This document shows, piece after piece, positions 1 to 7,020 of a stretch of 10,439 nt of DNA. Made by a program: the position numbers and the translations under genes. Position 1 is the stretch's first letter; every line of letters starts with the position of its first letter. Origin of the DNA: Methylophilales bacterium (GTDB taxonomy: Bacteria; Pseudomonadota; Gammaproteobacteria; Burkholderiales; Methylophilaceae); the NCBI GenBank assembly GCA_013205275.1, contig JABMNG010000002.1:1-10439 (forward strand). Reading direction: 5' to 3'. Under the pieces are notes generated by a model that saw only the letters and a list, made by a program, of their open reading frames with translations, was not told the DNA's origin and did no database searches.

Positions 1-1
1 A

Positions 2-217
2 AAATATTTATCTAAGTGGGTAAAGGCATTAGGCCAATTCTTTTACAAGTATATTGATATTAATTTAATTGACCATTTTATGGTTAATGGAACTGCAAGG
101 GCTGTAAATTATCTTTCTAGAACATTGAGAGCATTTCAATCTGGATATATATATCATTATGCTTTCATAATGATTCTTGGATTATTCTTATTAATTACCT
201 TTTTTGTGAAATTATAG
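2..217 (+). CDS. nuoL: NADH-quinone oxidoreductase subunit L, C-terminal fragment (5' end outside window)
   Basis: This open frame enters from the left edge and ends at TAG 215-217, giving the last 71 residues of a longer protein. The fragment contains the sequence FQSGYIYHYAFIMILG followed by a hydrophobic tail, which is the typical end of NuoL: a short amphipathic stretch, then a last transmembrane helix. NuoL is the most distal antiporter-like subunit of the complex I membrane arm and takes part in proton pumping driven by NADH oxidation and quinone reduction. The stop codon is immediately followed by the nuoM ATG, so the two genes are directly abutted, as expected in a nuo operon. The identification rests on this short tail together with the following nuoM and nuoN. 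The characteristic lateral helix and channel residues would lie partly upstream of the window. Confidence 0.93.
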   Translation, partial: KYLSKWVKALGQFFYKYIDINLIDHFMVNGTARAVNYLSRTLRAFQSGYIYHYAFIMILGLFLLITFFVKL

Positions 218-1705
218 ATGATGAATAACTCTATACTTTCGCTGTCAATATGGACGCCAATACTTTCTGGTTTTCTGCTGCTTATATTTTCAAAGTATAT
301 AAGCGGCAAACTTACTAAGTCATTACCTCTCTTTGGTGGATTAATTTCATTTTTTATCACAGTTCCCTTGTATCAAAAATTTGATTTAACTTCTCCCCAC
401 TTCCAGTTACAGGAATTTTATCACTGGATTCCACTATTTAACATTAACTACCATCTAGGGGTCGATGGTTTTTCTGTCCCTTTAATACTCCTTACAAGCT
501 TAATGACATTAATTGTCATAATTTTTTCAAATCAATCCATTAAAAAGAATCTGCTGCATTACCATGCGGCATTCTTAATTATGTCAGGACTTATGATTGG
601 TGTTTTTTCTTCGCTCGATGCAATTTTATATTATGTTTTTTGGGAGGCCATGCTAATCCCCATGTTTTTAATAATCGGCATCTGGGGAGGCCCTAATCGA
701 GTTTATGCAACAATTAAATTTTTTCTATACACCGTTCTTGGCTCACTATTGATGCTTGTTTCATTTATATATCTTTATAATGTTACTGGTGGATTTTCAG
801 TTTATGATTTTTATGATGCCCCATTATCATTACCAGTACAGCTCTTTATATTCTTTGCTTTCTTTATGGCATTTGCCGTTAAAATTCCCATGTGGCCTCT
901 TCATACCTGGTTGCCAGACGCTCACGTTGAAGCGCCTACAGGAGGTTCCGTTATATTGGCTGCCATTATGCTGAAATTAGGTGGGTACAGCTTCATAAGA
1001 TTTGCGATGCCTATTGCGCCAGACGCTACAGTTTTCCTAAAGCCAATTCTGATAACCTTGTCGTTAATAAGTATTGTTTATATTGCTTTGGTTGCATTGG
1101 CTCAAAAAGACATGAAAAAATTAATTGCATATTCCTCAATCTCTCACATGGGCTTTGTGACGCTAGGTTTATTTTTATTAACGCCATTAGGAGTTGAGGG
1201 CGGCTATATACAAATGATTTCTCATGGATTCATATCTGCCGCCTTATTTATTTGTGTTGGTATTTTATATGATCAAATGCATACACGTGAAATAAGTCAT
1301 TATGGTGGTGTTGTCAATAAAATGCCTTTACTGACCGCTTTTGCTGTATTTTTCGCGATGGCTAATTCTGGATTGCCTGGCACATCAGGTTTTGTAGGGG
1401 AATTTATGGTAATCATGGCGGCAGCCAAGGAAAATTTGTTAGTTGCTTCGATTGCGTCCCTAACGTTAATTTTTGGTGCAGCTTACTCTCTGTGGATGAT
1501 TAAGAGAGTTTTTTATGGGAAAGTGATCCATCAAAGTGTTAATAAGCTAGTTGATATTAACTCAACACAATTTTTTATATTATCTGTTCTACTATTTCTA
1601 ACCTTAGCTCTTGGGATTTATCCTAAATTTGTTTCAAACCTGTCTAATGTTTCAGTCGAACAATTTATTCAATACATGAGTGTTTCGAAGCTACCAATAA
1701 TATGA
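218..1705 (+). CDS. nuoM: NADH-quinone oxidoreductase subunit M
   Basis: This is a 495-residue polytopic inner-membrane protein, close to the usual NuoM length, and one of the three antiporter-like proton-pumping subunits of complex I. Channel residues known from the family are visible: Glu143 in VFWEAMLIP, Lys222 in AVKIPMWPLHTWLPDAH, Lys253 in IMLKLGGY, His310 in SSISHMGF, His336 in MISHGF, and Glu395 in GFVGEF. The hydrophobic stretches cover nearly the whole chain, consistent with about 14 transmembrane helices. Two ATG codons stand in tandem at 218 and 221, directly after the nuoL stop. There is no clear Shine-Dalgarno, so initiation probably depends on ribosomes finishing nuoL. The TGA stop at 1703-1705 overlaps the nuoN ATG. 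No truncation or frameshift is seen. Confidence 0.98.
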   Translation: MMNNSILSLSIWTPILSGFLLLIFSKYISGKLTKSLPLFGGLISFFITVPLYQKFDLTSPHFQLQEFYHWIPLFNINYHLGVDGFSVPLILLTSLMTLIVIIFSNQSIKKNLLHYHAAFLIMSGLMIGVFSSLDAILYYVFWEAMLIPMFLIIGIWGGPNRVYATIKFFLYTVLGSLLMLVSFIYLYNVTGGFSVYDFYDAPLSLPVQLFIFFAFFMAFAVKIPMWPLHTWLPDAHVEAPTGGSVILAAIMLKLGGYSFIRFAMPIAPDATVFLKPILITLSLISIVYIALVALAQKDMKKLIAYSSISHMGFVTLGLFLLTPLGVEGGYIQMISHGFISAALFICVGILYDQMHTREISHYGGVVNKMPLLTAFAVFFAMANSGLPGTSGFVGEFMVIMAAAKENLLVASIASLTLIFGAAYSLWMIKRVFYGKVIHQSVNKLVDINSTQFFILSVLLFLTLALGIYPKFVSNLSNVSVEQFIQYMSVSKLPII

Positions 1706-3150
1706 TAGATATAGGCTCACATTTATTAGTTATTCTTCCGGAATTAATCATTGCGATTATGGCGATGGTTGTCCTGCTTGTAGACCTTTACATAAAAGAT
1801 AGTGACCGATCATTTATTTATAGCCTCACTCAGCTTAGCCTATTAGCCGCAGGTATTGTAACTGCTGGCTTCGGTTTTCAAGAATCAAGGCTCGCATTTA
1901 ATGATATGTTTGTTAGTGATAGTCTTTCCTTGTATTTAAAGTCACTTAGCTATGTTTCACTCTCAATCGCGTTAATTTACAGCCGAAATTACTTAAAGCA
2001 AAAAAAATTATGGACCGGTGAATTCCTCTCTTTAACCTTATTTTCTTTGCTAGGCATTATGCTAATGATTTCAAGTCATCATTTACTTGTTATTTATATG
2101 GGCTTAGAGCTTCTTTCATTATGCTTATATTCATTAGTAGCACTCCATCGTGATAATTTAAAAGCGTCTGAAGCCGCCATTAAATACTTTATATTGGGAG
2201 CGCTAGCTTCAGGCTTATTGCTTTATGGCATGTCTATGCTTTATGGTTTTTCGGGTTCCCTAGATATTTCAGTGATTGCCTCATCAATTGCACAAAATAA
2301 TATTGAGCCATCGTTATTAATTTTTGGCCTAGTTTTTATAGTTGTCGGCATTGCTTTTAAATTAGGTGCAGTCCCATTCCATATGTGGGTTCCAGATGTA
2401 TATCAAGGCGCACCTTTACCAGTAACCATGTTGATTAGTTCCGTCCCAAAATTTGCTGCTGTGGGCATGGCTGTCAGATTGCTTTATATAGGGCTTGATG
2501 ATATTTCCAGTGATTGGCAGCAAATGTTGTTGATCATGGCTTTATTATCTATGGCCATTGGTAATATCACTGCGATCGCTCAAACAAACATTAAAAGAAT
2601 GTTGGCTTACTCAACAATCTCTCACGTAGGATTTATCTTACTCGGGTTTATGAGCGGCTCAATTAATGGAGTTGGATCTGTTCTCTTTTATGTAGCTTGC
2701 TATGTATTGATGACTTTAGCCGCCTTTGGATTATTAATTGCAATTTCAACAAAAGATTCTGATATTGAATTAATTGATGATTTAAAAGGACTTAATTCAA
2801 GAAATTCATGGGCTGCTGGAGTCCTTATGATTACCATGTTGAGTATGGCAGGAATTCCTCCTACCGTAGGTTTCTATGCAAAATTTTCAGTGCTTCAGTC
2901 GGCGCTGAATGAGGGTTTTGTCTGGTCTGTTGTCTTTTCTGTATTAATGGCGCTTATTGGAATATATTATTACTTACGTATCATAAAAATTATGTACTTT
3001 GATGCCCCCATTAAAAAAACTAAAATTAAGGTTCCAGGCGATATGTTTTTTATCTTATCCCTTAACGCAGGAGCTTTAGTCATTCTTGGAATATCCCCAA
3101 AAATACTTATGAGCTTTGCAACTTTATCTTCATTTATTACCCTCCAATGA
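1702..3150 (+). CDS. nuoN: NADH-quinone oxidoreductase subunit N
   Basis: This is a 482-residue membrane protein of normal NuoN length and the third antiporter-like subunit of complex I, lying nearest the hydrophilic arm of the three. Conserved features include Glu136 in YMGLELLSL, the KASEAAIKYF loop near residue 160, Lys220 in AFKLGAVPFHMWVPDVYQGAP, Lys250 in SSVPKFAA, the STISHVGF segment near 305, and Lys394 in the GFYAKF helix. This last lysine takes the place of the glutamate found in NuoM, as is usual for NuoN. The start overlaps the nuoM stop (ATGA at 1702-1705), and the stop overlaps the next start in the same way (ATGA at 3147-3150), indicating translational coupling on both sides. 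Confidence 0.98.
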   Translation: MIDIGSHLLVILPELIIAIMAMVVLLVDLYIKDSDRSFIYSLTQLSLLAAGIVTAGFGFQESRLAFNDMFVSDSLSLYLKSLSYVSLSIALIYSRNYLKQKKLWTGEFLSLTLFSLLGIMLMISSHHLLVIYMGLELLSLCLYSLVALHRDNLKASEAAIKYFILGALASGLLLYGMSMLYGFSGSLDISVIASSIAQNNIEPSLLIFGLVFIVVGIAFKLGAVPFHMWVPDVYQGAPLPVTMLISSVPKFAAVGMAVRLLYIGLDDISSDWQQMLLIMALLSMAIGNITAIAQTNIKRMLAYSTISHVGFILLGFMSGSINGVGSVLFYVACYVLMTLAAFGLLIAISTKDSDIELIDDLKGLNSRNSWAAGVLMITMLSMAGIPPTVGFYAKFSVLQSALNEGFVWSVVFSVLMALIGIYYYLRIIKIMYFDAPIKKTKIKVPGDMFFILSLNAGALVILGISPKILMSFATLSSFITLQ

Positions 3151-3431
3151 TTAATCTATCCTTAATCCTATTTACTTTTTTGGTTGCAAATATTCCTTGG
3201 CTCTCAAACAATCTATTCGTCTTTTTCCCTATGAGTAAACCTAAGAGTATCTCGATAATTATGCTTGAGGTTATAGTTTTTTATTTCTTTTTGGGTGGCT
3301 TCTTTGTTTTTATAGAAAAACAAGTCGTGGGCAATATTCATAGTCAGGAATGGGAATTTTATATTATTACATTTTTCTTGTTCTTGGTTTTCTCATTTCC
3401 TGGATTTATATACAAGATCGTTTGGAAATAA
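3147..3431 (+). CDS. DUF2818 family small membrane protein
   Basis: This 94-residue hydrophobic protein has three probable transmembrane segments, at about residues 3-20, 36-56 and 70-90. Recognisable DUF2818-like landmarks are ANIPWL near residue 14, the EV...GG stretch across 41-51, QEWEFY at 67-72 and the FPGF ending at 84-87. From memory, DUF2818 proteins are found mainly in betaproteobacteria directly after nuoN. Their function is not established as far as I know, and an accessory or assembly role for complex I is only an inference from the neighbourhood. The start codon forms an ATGA overlap with nuoN, so translation is probably coupled. The 3' end overlaps the following dehydrogenase/epimerase gene. 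The gene is intact and of normal family length. Confidence 0.85.
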   Translation: MINLSLILFTFLVANIPWLSNNLFVFFPMSKPKSISIIMLEVIVFYFFLGGFFVFIEKQVVGNIHSQEWEFYIITFFLFLVFSFPGFIYKIVWK

Positions 3432-4267
3432 AAGAAAAATTATTAATTGTCGGATGTGGCCAATTAGGTTTTAAAATTGGCAATGCATTGTCAAAAAATT
3501 TTGATGTGACTGGCATTAAGAGAAAGAACATTACCGACGGAGTACAGTTCAAAATCTTCGAGCTTGATATTTTTAGTGAACGATTTATTCAAACCATTCA
3601 ATCCATTAATCCTCACTATATTGTTTATGCAACAGCCGCAGATAATCAAAGCGAGGAATCCTACCAAAATGCCTACGTTAACGGACTGTCTATCTCTATT
3701 AAGGCGGCAATGGCTTGTTGCAATATAAAGCATTTCTTTTTTATTTCCAGCACTCGTGTTTATGGCCAGAAATCAGATGAAAATTTGTCCGAATTTACTC
3801 TCCCAATACCGAGTGATTTTGGTGGAATAGCCTTATTAGAGGGTGAGACAATTTTAAGAAATTCAACTGTCCCATCTACAATCCTTCGCCTTTCTGGCAT
3901 ATACGGAAACAACAGAAGGTCCATGTTGAAATTGGCTACTACACCGGAGCTATGGCCAGAGAATAATCGTTGGACCAATCGCATTCATGAGGATGACGCT
4001 GTTCGTTTCCTATCATTTCTATTAGACTCTAGAAATGGTGAGACCTCTTTAGAGCCCTTATATTTATTAACAGATAATTCTCCAGCAACAGTTTATGAAG
4101 TCCTAAATTGGATCCGTTCAAAACTTAACTTTCCGGAGCACCCGATAAATGCTAAAGGGGGTTTGGTTGGGAAAAAATTAATTTCTAAAATAATTCCAGA
4201 ACTCAATTTTTATTTTAAATATTCAGACTACCAGAAAGGCTACACCTCTATAATAAATGAGCATTAA
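3422..4267 (+). CDS. Atypical SDR NAD(P)-binding epimerase/dehydratase-like protein (YeeZ-like)
   Basis: From a TTG start at 3422 the product has 281 residues. It begins with a Rossmann fold: a beta strand, then the nucleotide-binding glycines G11-C-G13-Q-L-G16. Later landmarks are an SSTRVYG motif at 109-115, LRLSGIYG at 155-162 and NRIHEDDAVR at 186-195, all typical of the NAD-dependent epimerase superfamily and of its atypical YeeZ-like branch. The classical YxxxK catalytic pair is not visible at the expected place, where the chain reads GGIALLEGE. The substrate and reaction are therefore unknown, and the protein may only bind NAD(P). An ATG at 3350 would add 24 hydrophobic residues, but these lie inside the DUF2818 coding region and precede the natural fold start. 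TTG is preferred, though neither site has a good Shine-Dalgarno. The gene overlaps the DUF2818 gene by 10 bases and is probably the last gene of the nuo transcript. Confidence 0.8.
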   Translation: MEIKEKLLIVGCGQLGFKIGNALSKNFDVTGIKRKNITDGVQFKIFELDIFSERFIQTIQSINPHYIVYATAADNQSEESYQNAYVNGLSISIKAAMACCNIKHFFFISSTRVYGQKSDENLSEFTLPIPSDFGGIALLEGETILRNSTVPSTILRLSGIYGNNRRSMLKLATTPELWPENNRWTNRIHEDDAVRFLSFLLDSRNGETSLEPLYLLTDNSPATVYEVLNWIRSKLNFPEHPINAKGGLVGKKLISKIIPELNFYFKYSDYQKGYTSIINEH

Positions 4268-4289
4268 CGAGGCTTATATTAATTGAAGA

Positions 4290-4325
4290 TTGATTGAATG
4301 AGTGGGGTGATATAGAATGGCGCCT
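4290..4325 (+). promoter_or_regulatory. Probable sigma-70 promoter for tRNA-Val (and possibly thrS)
   Basis: A -35-like TTGATT at 4290-4295 is followed, after a 17-base spacer, by a -10-like TAGAAT at 4313-4318. Directly downstream is GGCGCC, a GC-rich discriminator of the kind known at stringently controlled stable-RNA promoters. Transcription would begin near 4325, a few bases before the mature tRNA 5' end at 4332. The assignment rests on consensus matching only. Confidence 0.5.
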
Positions 4326-4331
4326 TGGTAT

Positions 4332-4408
4332 AGGCGCGTAGCTCAGCTGGTTAGAGCACCACATTGACATTGTGGGGGTCGTTGGTTCGATTCCAATCGC
4401 GCCTACCA
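4332..4408 (+). tRNA. tRNA-Val (anticodon GAC)
   Basis: A complete cloverleaf can be drawn by hand. The acceptor strands AGGCGCG (4332-4338) and CGCGCCT (4398-4404) pair fully. The D stem is GCTC/GAGC, and the anticodon stem is CCACA/TGTGG around the loop TTGACAT (4364-4370), with anticodon GAC at 4366-4368. A five-base variable loop precedes the T arm GTTGG/CCAAT with the T loop TTCGATT. The discriminator base is A, the valine-type identity base, and the CCA end is encoded at 4406-4408. The GAC anticodon reads GUC and GUU codons. No terminator follows before thrS, so the tRNA is probably excised from a longer tRNA-thrS transcript. Confidence 0.97.
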
Positions 4409-4470
4409 TTTTAAACATCTATCTAGATAAGTTAAAAACTTATAAAATACAGTTCTTTGAGCAAAAATTT

Positions 4471-6378
4471 ATGCCTGATATTCGCCTTCCTGATGGTTCA
4501 ACCCGATCTTATGAAAATTCCATTACGGTTGCTGACGTAGCCAGTGATATTGGAGAAGGTCTTGCACGTGCAGCGCTTGCTGGCAAGGTTAATGATTGCC
4601 TAGTTGACCTTAGTTATGAAATACAAGACGATTCAGATTTAGCAATTATTACTGCAAAAAATCAAGAAGGCCTAGAAATCATAAGGCATTCCACCGCTCA
4701 TTTATTAGCCTATGCTGTTAAGGAAATTTTTCCAGATGCGCAGGTGACTATTGGGCCAGTCATTGATAATGGCTTTTATTATGATTTTTCATATAAGCGT
4801 GCATTTACCCCAGAAGACCTTGAGACTATTGAGAAGAAAATGACAGAGCTTGTTAAACAAGATCTTCAGGTCGAGAGAAAAATAATGCCTCGAAATAAGG
4901 CTATCGAATATTTCAAATCTATCGGTGAAAATTATAAAGCCGAAATTATTCAATCAATTCCTGATGAGGAAGAGGTTTCATTGTATAGCGAGGGTACTTT
5001 TACCGATTTGTGTCGAGGCCCTCATGTACCTTCTACTGGCAAGCTCAAGGTATTTAAGTTAATGAAAGTCGCAGGGGCTTATTGGCGTGGCGATTCAAAC
5101 AATGAAATGTTACAGCGTATTTATGGAACAGCTTGGGCCACCAAAGAAGATTTAGCGGCTTACTTATTACAAATTGAAGAAGCAGAAAAACGTGATCATC
5201 GAAAACTTGGCAAACAATTAGATTTATTTCATATGCAAGACAATGCCCCTGGAATGGTTTTTTGGCACCCAAAAGGGTGGGCTTTATGGCTTCAAATAGA
5301 ATCTTATATGCGAGAAATGTTCCAGGATTATGACTATAAAGAGATTAAAACCCCAACTGTTCTTGATAGGGCTTTGTGGGAAAGCTCTGGCCACTGGGAA
5401 AACTATCATGAGAATATGTTTACAACTTCATCTGAGAATAGAGAATATGCAGTAAAGCCAATGAACTGCCCAGGGCATGTCCAGATTTTCAATAGCGATT
5501 TACATAGCTATCGAGATCTACCCTTAAGGTTGGCCGAATTTGGCTCTTGTCATAGAAATGAGCCTTCTGGTGCTCTGCATGGACTAATGAGAGTTAGGGG
5601 ATTTACTCAGGATGATGCCCATATATTTTGTACCGAAGATCAAATCAAGCAGGAAGTAATTACCTTCAATCAAATGCTCTATAAGGCTTACGCGGACTTT
5701 GGTTTTAACGATATTATTGTGATGTTATCTACCAGACCCTTGAAGAGAGTAGGGGATGATAGCGTTTGGGATAAGGCAGAAACTGCCTTACAGGAAGCAT
5801 TAAATGAAACGGGTTTGGATTACAAGATTCAACCGGGCGAAGGTGCTTTTTATGGTCCGAAAATTGAATACACCCTGAAGGATAGTTTGGGTAGGTTCTG
5901 GCAGTGTGGAACAATACAATTAGACTTCAACCTTCCAGAAAGACTAAATGCGGAGTATGTGGCAGAAGATAATAGTCGCAAACGACCAGTTATGCTTCAT
6001 AGGGCAATTCTGGGGTCCATGGAAAGATTTATAGGAATTTTAGTCGAACACTATGCCGGTTTAATGCCCTTATGGTTGGCCCCTACTCAAGTTGTAGCAT
6101 TAAATATTTCTGATGCACAAAAGGAATACACCAAGGAAGTGATTGAAATTCTTAAGAAAAATGGCATTAGATGTGAATCAGACTTGAGAAATGAGAAGAT
6201 TACCTATAAAATACGCGAACACAGCATGCAGCGCATTCCTTACTTGGTAGTATTGGGGGATCGCGAAGTGCAAACAAGACAAGTTGCCGTGCGAACCCAA
6301 AAAGGCGAAGACCTAGGTTCTATGACCATAGATGACTTTGTAATTCATCTTAAGAAGGCCATTGAATCAAAAGTCTGA
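4471..6378 (+). CDS. thrS: Threonine--tRNA ligase
   Basis: This 635-residue class II aminoacyl-tRNA synthetase is full length for the bacterial family. Residues 1-60 form the TGS domain (MPDIRLPDGS start). Residues 65-225 form the editing domain that removes mischarged serine, with its metal-site-like set His73 and His77 (HSTAH), Cys181 and His185 (LCRGPH). The catalytic core follows, with the zinc ligands Cys333 (MNCPGH), His384 (DDAHIF) and His510 (MLHRAI) and the motif 2 arginine in CHRNEPSGALHG near 362. The C-terminal anticodon-binding domain starts near 535. The ATG at 4471 is chosen because the protein begins there as in other ThrS. Longer starts in this frame would lie inside the tRNA-Val gene. 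The upstream Shine-Dalgarno is weak (TGAG, about 9 bases away). The gene follows tRNA-Val without a terminator and heads the thrS-infC-rpmI-rplT cluster. Confidence 0.98.
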   Translation: MPDIRLPDGSTRSYENSITVADVASDIGEGLARAALAGKVNDCLVDLSYEIQDDSDLAIITAKNQEGLEIIRHSTAHLLAYAVKEIFPDAQVTIGPVIDNGFYYDFSYKRAFTPEDLETIEKKMTELVKQDLQVERKIMPRNKAIEYFKSIGENYKAEIIQSIPDEEEVSLYSEGTFTDLCRGPHVPSTGKLKVFKLMKVAGAYWRGDSNNEMLQRIYGTAWATKEDLAAYLLQIEEAEKRDHRKLGKQLDLFHMQDNAPGMVFWHPKGWALWLQIESYMREMFQDYDYKEIKTPTVLDRALWESSGHWENYHENMFTTSSENREYAVKPMNCPGHVQIFNSDLHSYRDLPLRLAEFGSCHRNEPSGALHGLMRVRGFTQDDAHIFCTEDQIKQEVITFNQMLYKAYADFGFNDIIVMLSTRPLKRVGDDSVWDKAETALQEALNETGLDYKIQPGEGAFYGPKIEYTLKDSLGRFWQCGTIQLDFNLPERLNAEYVAEDNSRKRPVMLHRAILGSMERFIGILVEHYAGLMPLWLAPTQVVALNISDAQKEYTKEVIEILKKNGIRCESDLRNEKITYKIREHSMQRIPYLVVLGDREVQTRQVAVRTQKGEDLGSMTIDDFVIHLKKAIESKV

Positions 6379-6411
6379 CTATTTAGGCCACACGGTTAGT
6401 TTTTTTATAAT

Positions 6412-6426
6412 AGGGGATCTACTATA
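6412..6426 (+). promoter_or_regulatory. infC ribosome binding site with AUA start codon
   Basis: A strong Shine-Dalgarno AGGGGA at 6412-6417 is followed after six bases by ATA at 6424-6426. From this ATA the frame reads ALDKDVRINGDI, the expected IF3 N-terminus, and no ATG or GTG occurs in frame nearby. IF3 is known to discriminate against non-standard start codons and to use this to control its own gene (AUU in E. coli), so the AUA here is probably an autoregulatory start. Confidence 0.75.
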
Positions 6427-7014
6427 GCTTTAGATAAAGATGTACGAATTAATGGCGATATAACAGTCCAAGAAATTCGATTGGTTGGCTTGGAAGCAGA
6501 GCCCTTAGGAATTGTTTCTCTAGCAGAGGCCATGGCTAAAGCTGAACAACTTGAAACTGATTTGGTTGAAATTGCACCAAAAGCCGTCCCTCCAGTTTGT
6601 AGGTTGATGGATTACGGTAAGTTTAAGTACGCGCAAAGTAAAAAACTGCACGAAGCAAAAACAAAACAAAAAAATGTTCAAGTAAAAGAAATAAAGTTCA
6701 GACCTGGTACAGATGACAATGACTATAACGTTAAACTTAGAAACCTAATTAAGTTTTTAGGTGACGGCGATAAAACAAAGGTGACATTAAGGTTTCGTGG
6801 CAGAGAAATAGCCCATCAAGAGTTAGGGTTAGCTCTTTTAAAAAGAGTTCAAGCTGATCTTGAGCAGTATGGAATAGTTGACCAATTTCCAAAAATGGAA
6901 GGACGTCAGATGGTTATGGTGTTATCACCGAATAAAAAACCGAAACCAAAACAAAAAGAAAAAGCAGTAGATGAGTTGGAAAGTAAGGAAGAAGTAGAAA
7001 AGGTAGTAGTTTAA
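6424..7014 (+). CDS. infC: Translation initiation factor IF-3 (AUA start)
   Basis: The product has 196 residues when read from ATA at 6424. IF3 binds the 30S subunit, prevents premature joining of 50S and checks the initiator tRNA and start codon. The N-terminal domain spans about residues 1-75 (VRINGDI, LGIVSL, PPVCRLMDYGKF at 56-67). A lysine-rich linker follows, then the C-terminal domain from about 85 (VKEIKFRPGTDDND, LRFRGREIAHQELG, EGRQMVMVLSPNKK). A start at the TTG at 6481 would cut off the conserved VRINGDI segment and has no Shine-Dalgarno. After the usual end near residue 172 there is an extra tail of about 24 lysine- and glutamate-rich residues, which makes the protein longer than the 180 residues of the E. 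coli factor. The gene lies 45 bases after thrS. Confidence 0.96.
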   Translation: MALDKDVRINGDITVQEIRLVGLEAEPLGIVSLAEAMAKAEQLETDLVEIAPKAVPPVCRLMDYGKFKYAQSKKLHEAKTKQKNVQVKEIKFRPGTDDNDYNVKLRNLIKFLGDGDKTKVTLRFRGREIAHQELGLALLKRVQADLEQYGIVDQFPKMEGRQMVMVLSPNKKPKPKQKEKAVDELESKEEVEKVVV

Positions 7015-7020
7015 AAAATA

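Noticed and set aside
3491..3984. Two reverse-strand open frames of 74-80 codons within the dehydrogenase/epimerase gene
   Set aside because: They lie antisense inside a clearly coding gene, show no recognisable family features and no ribosome site.
4420..4429. Palindrome TATCTAGATA between tRNA-Val and thrS
   Set aside because: Short, AT-rich, with no room for a loop and no T run, so neither a terminator nor a convincing operator.
4441..4446. TATAAA as a thrS promoter -10 element
   Set aside because: No -35-like hexamer lies 16-18 bases upstream, and such boxes are expected by chance in this AT-rich sequence.
4372..4470. N-terminal extension of ThrS starting inside the tRNA-Val gene
   Set aside because: The extra 33 residues are read from tRNA bases and spacer. 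ThrS homology begins at the ATG at 4471.
6379..6405. Possible terminator after thrS (weak stem followed by T run near 6399-6406)
   Set aside because: The stem is only about four pairs, two of them G-U. Too weak to terminate and inconsistent with thrS-infC co-transcription.
6406..6411. Perfect TATAAT before infC as an internal promoter
   Set aside because: The best -35 candidates at 16-18 bases spacing are poor, and transcription from it would start after the Shine-Dalgarno that infC needs. Probably a chance match in an AT-rich spacer.
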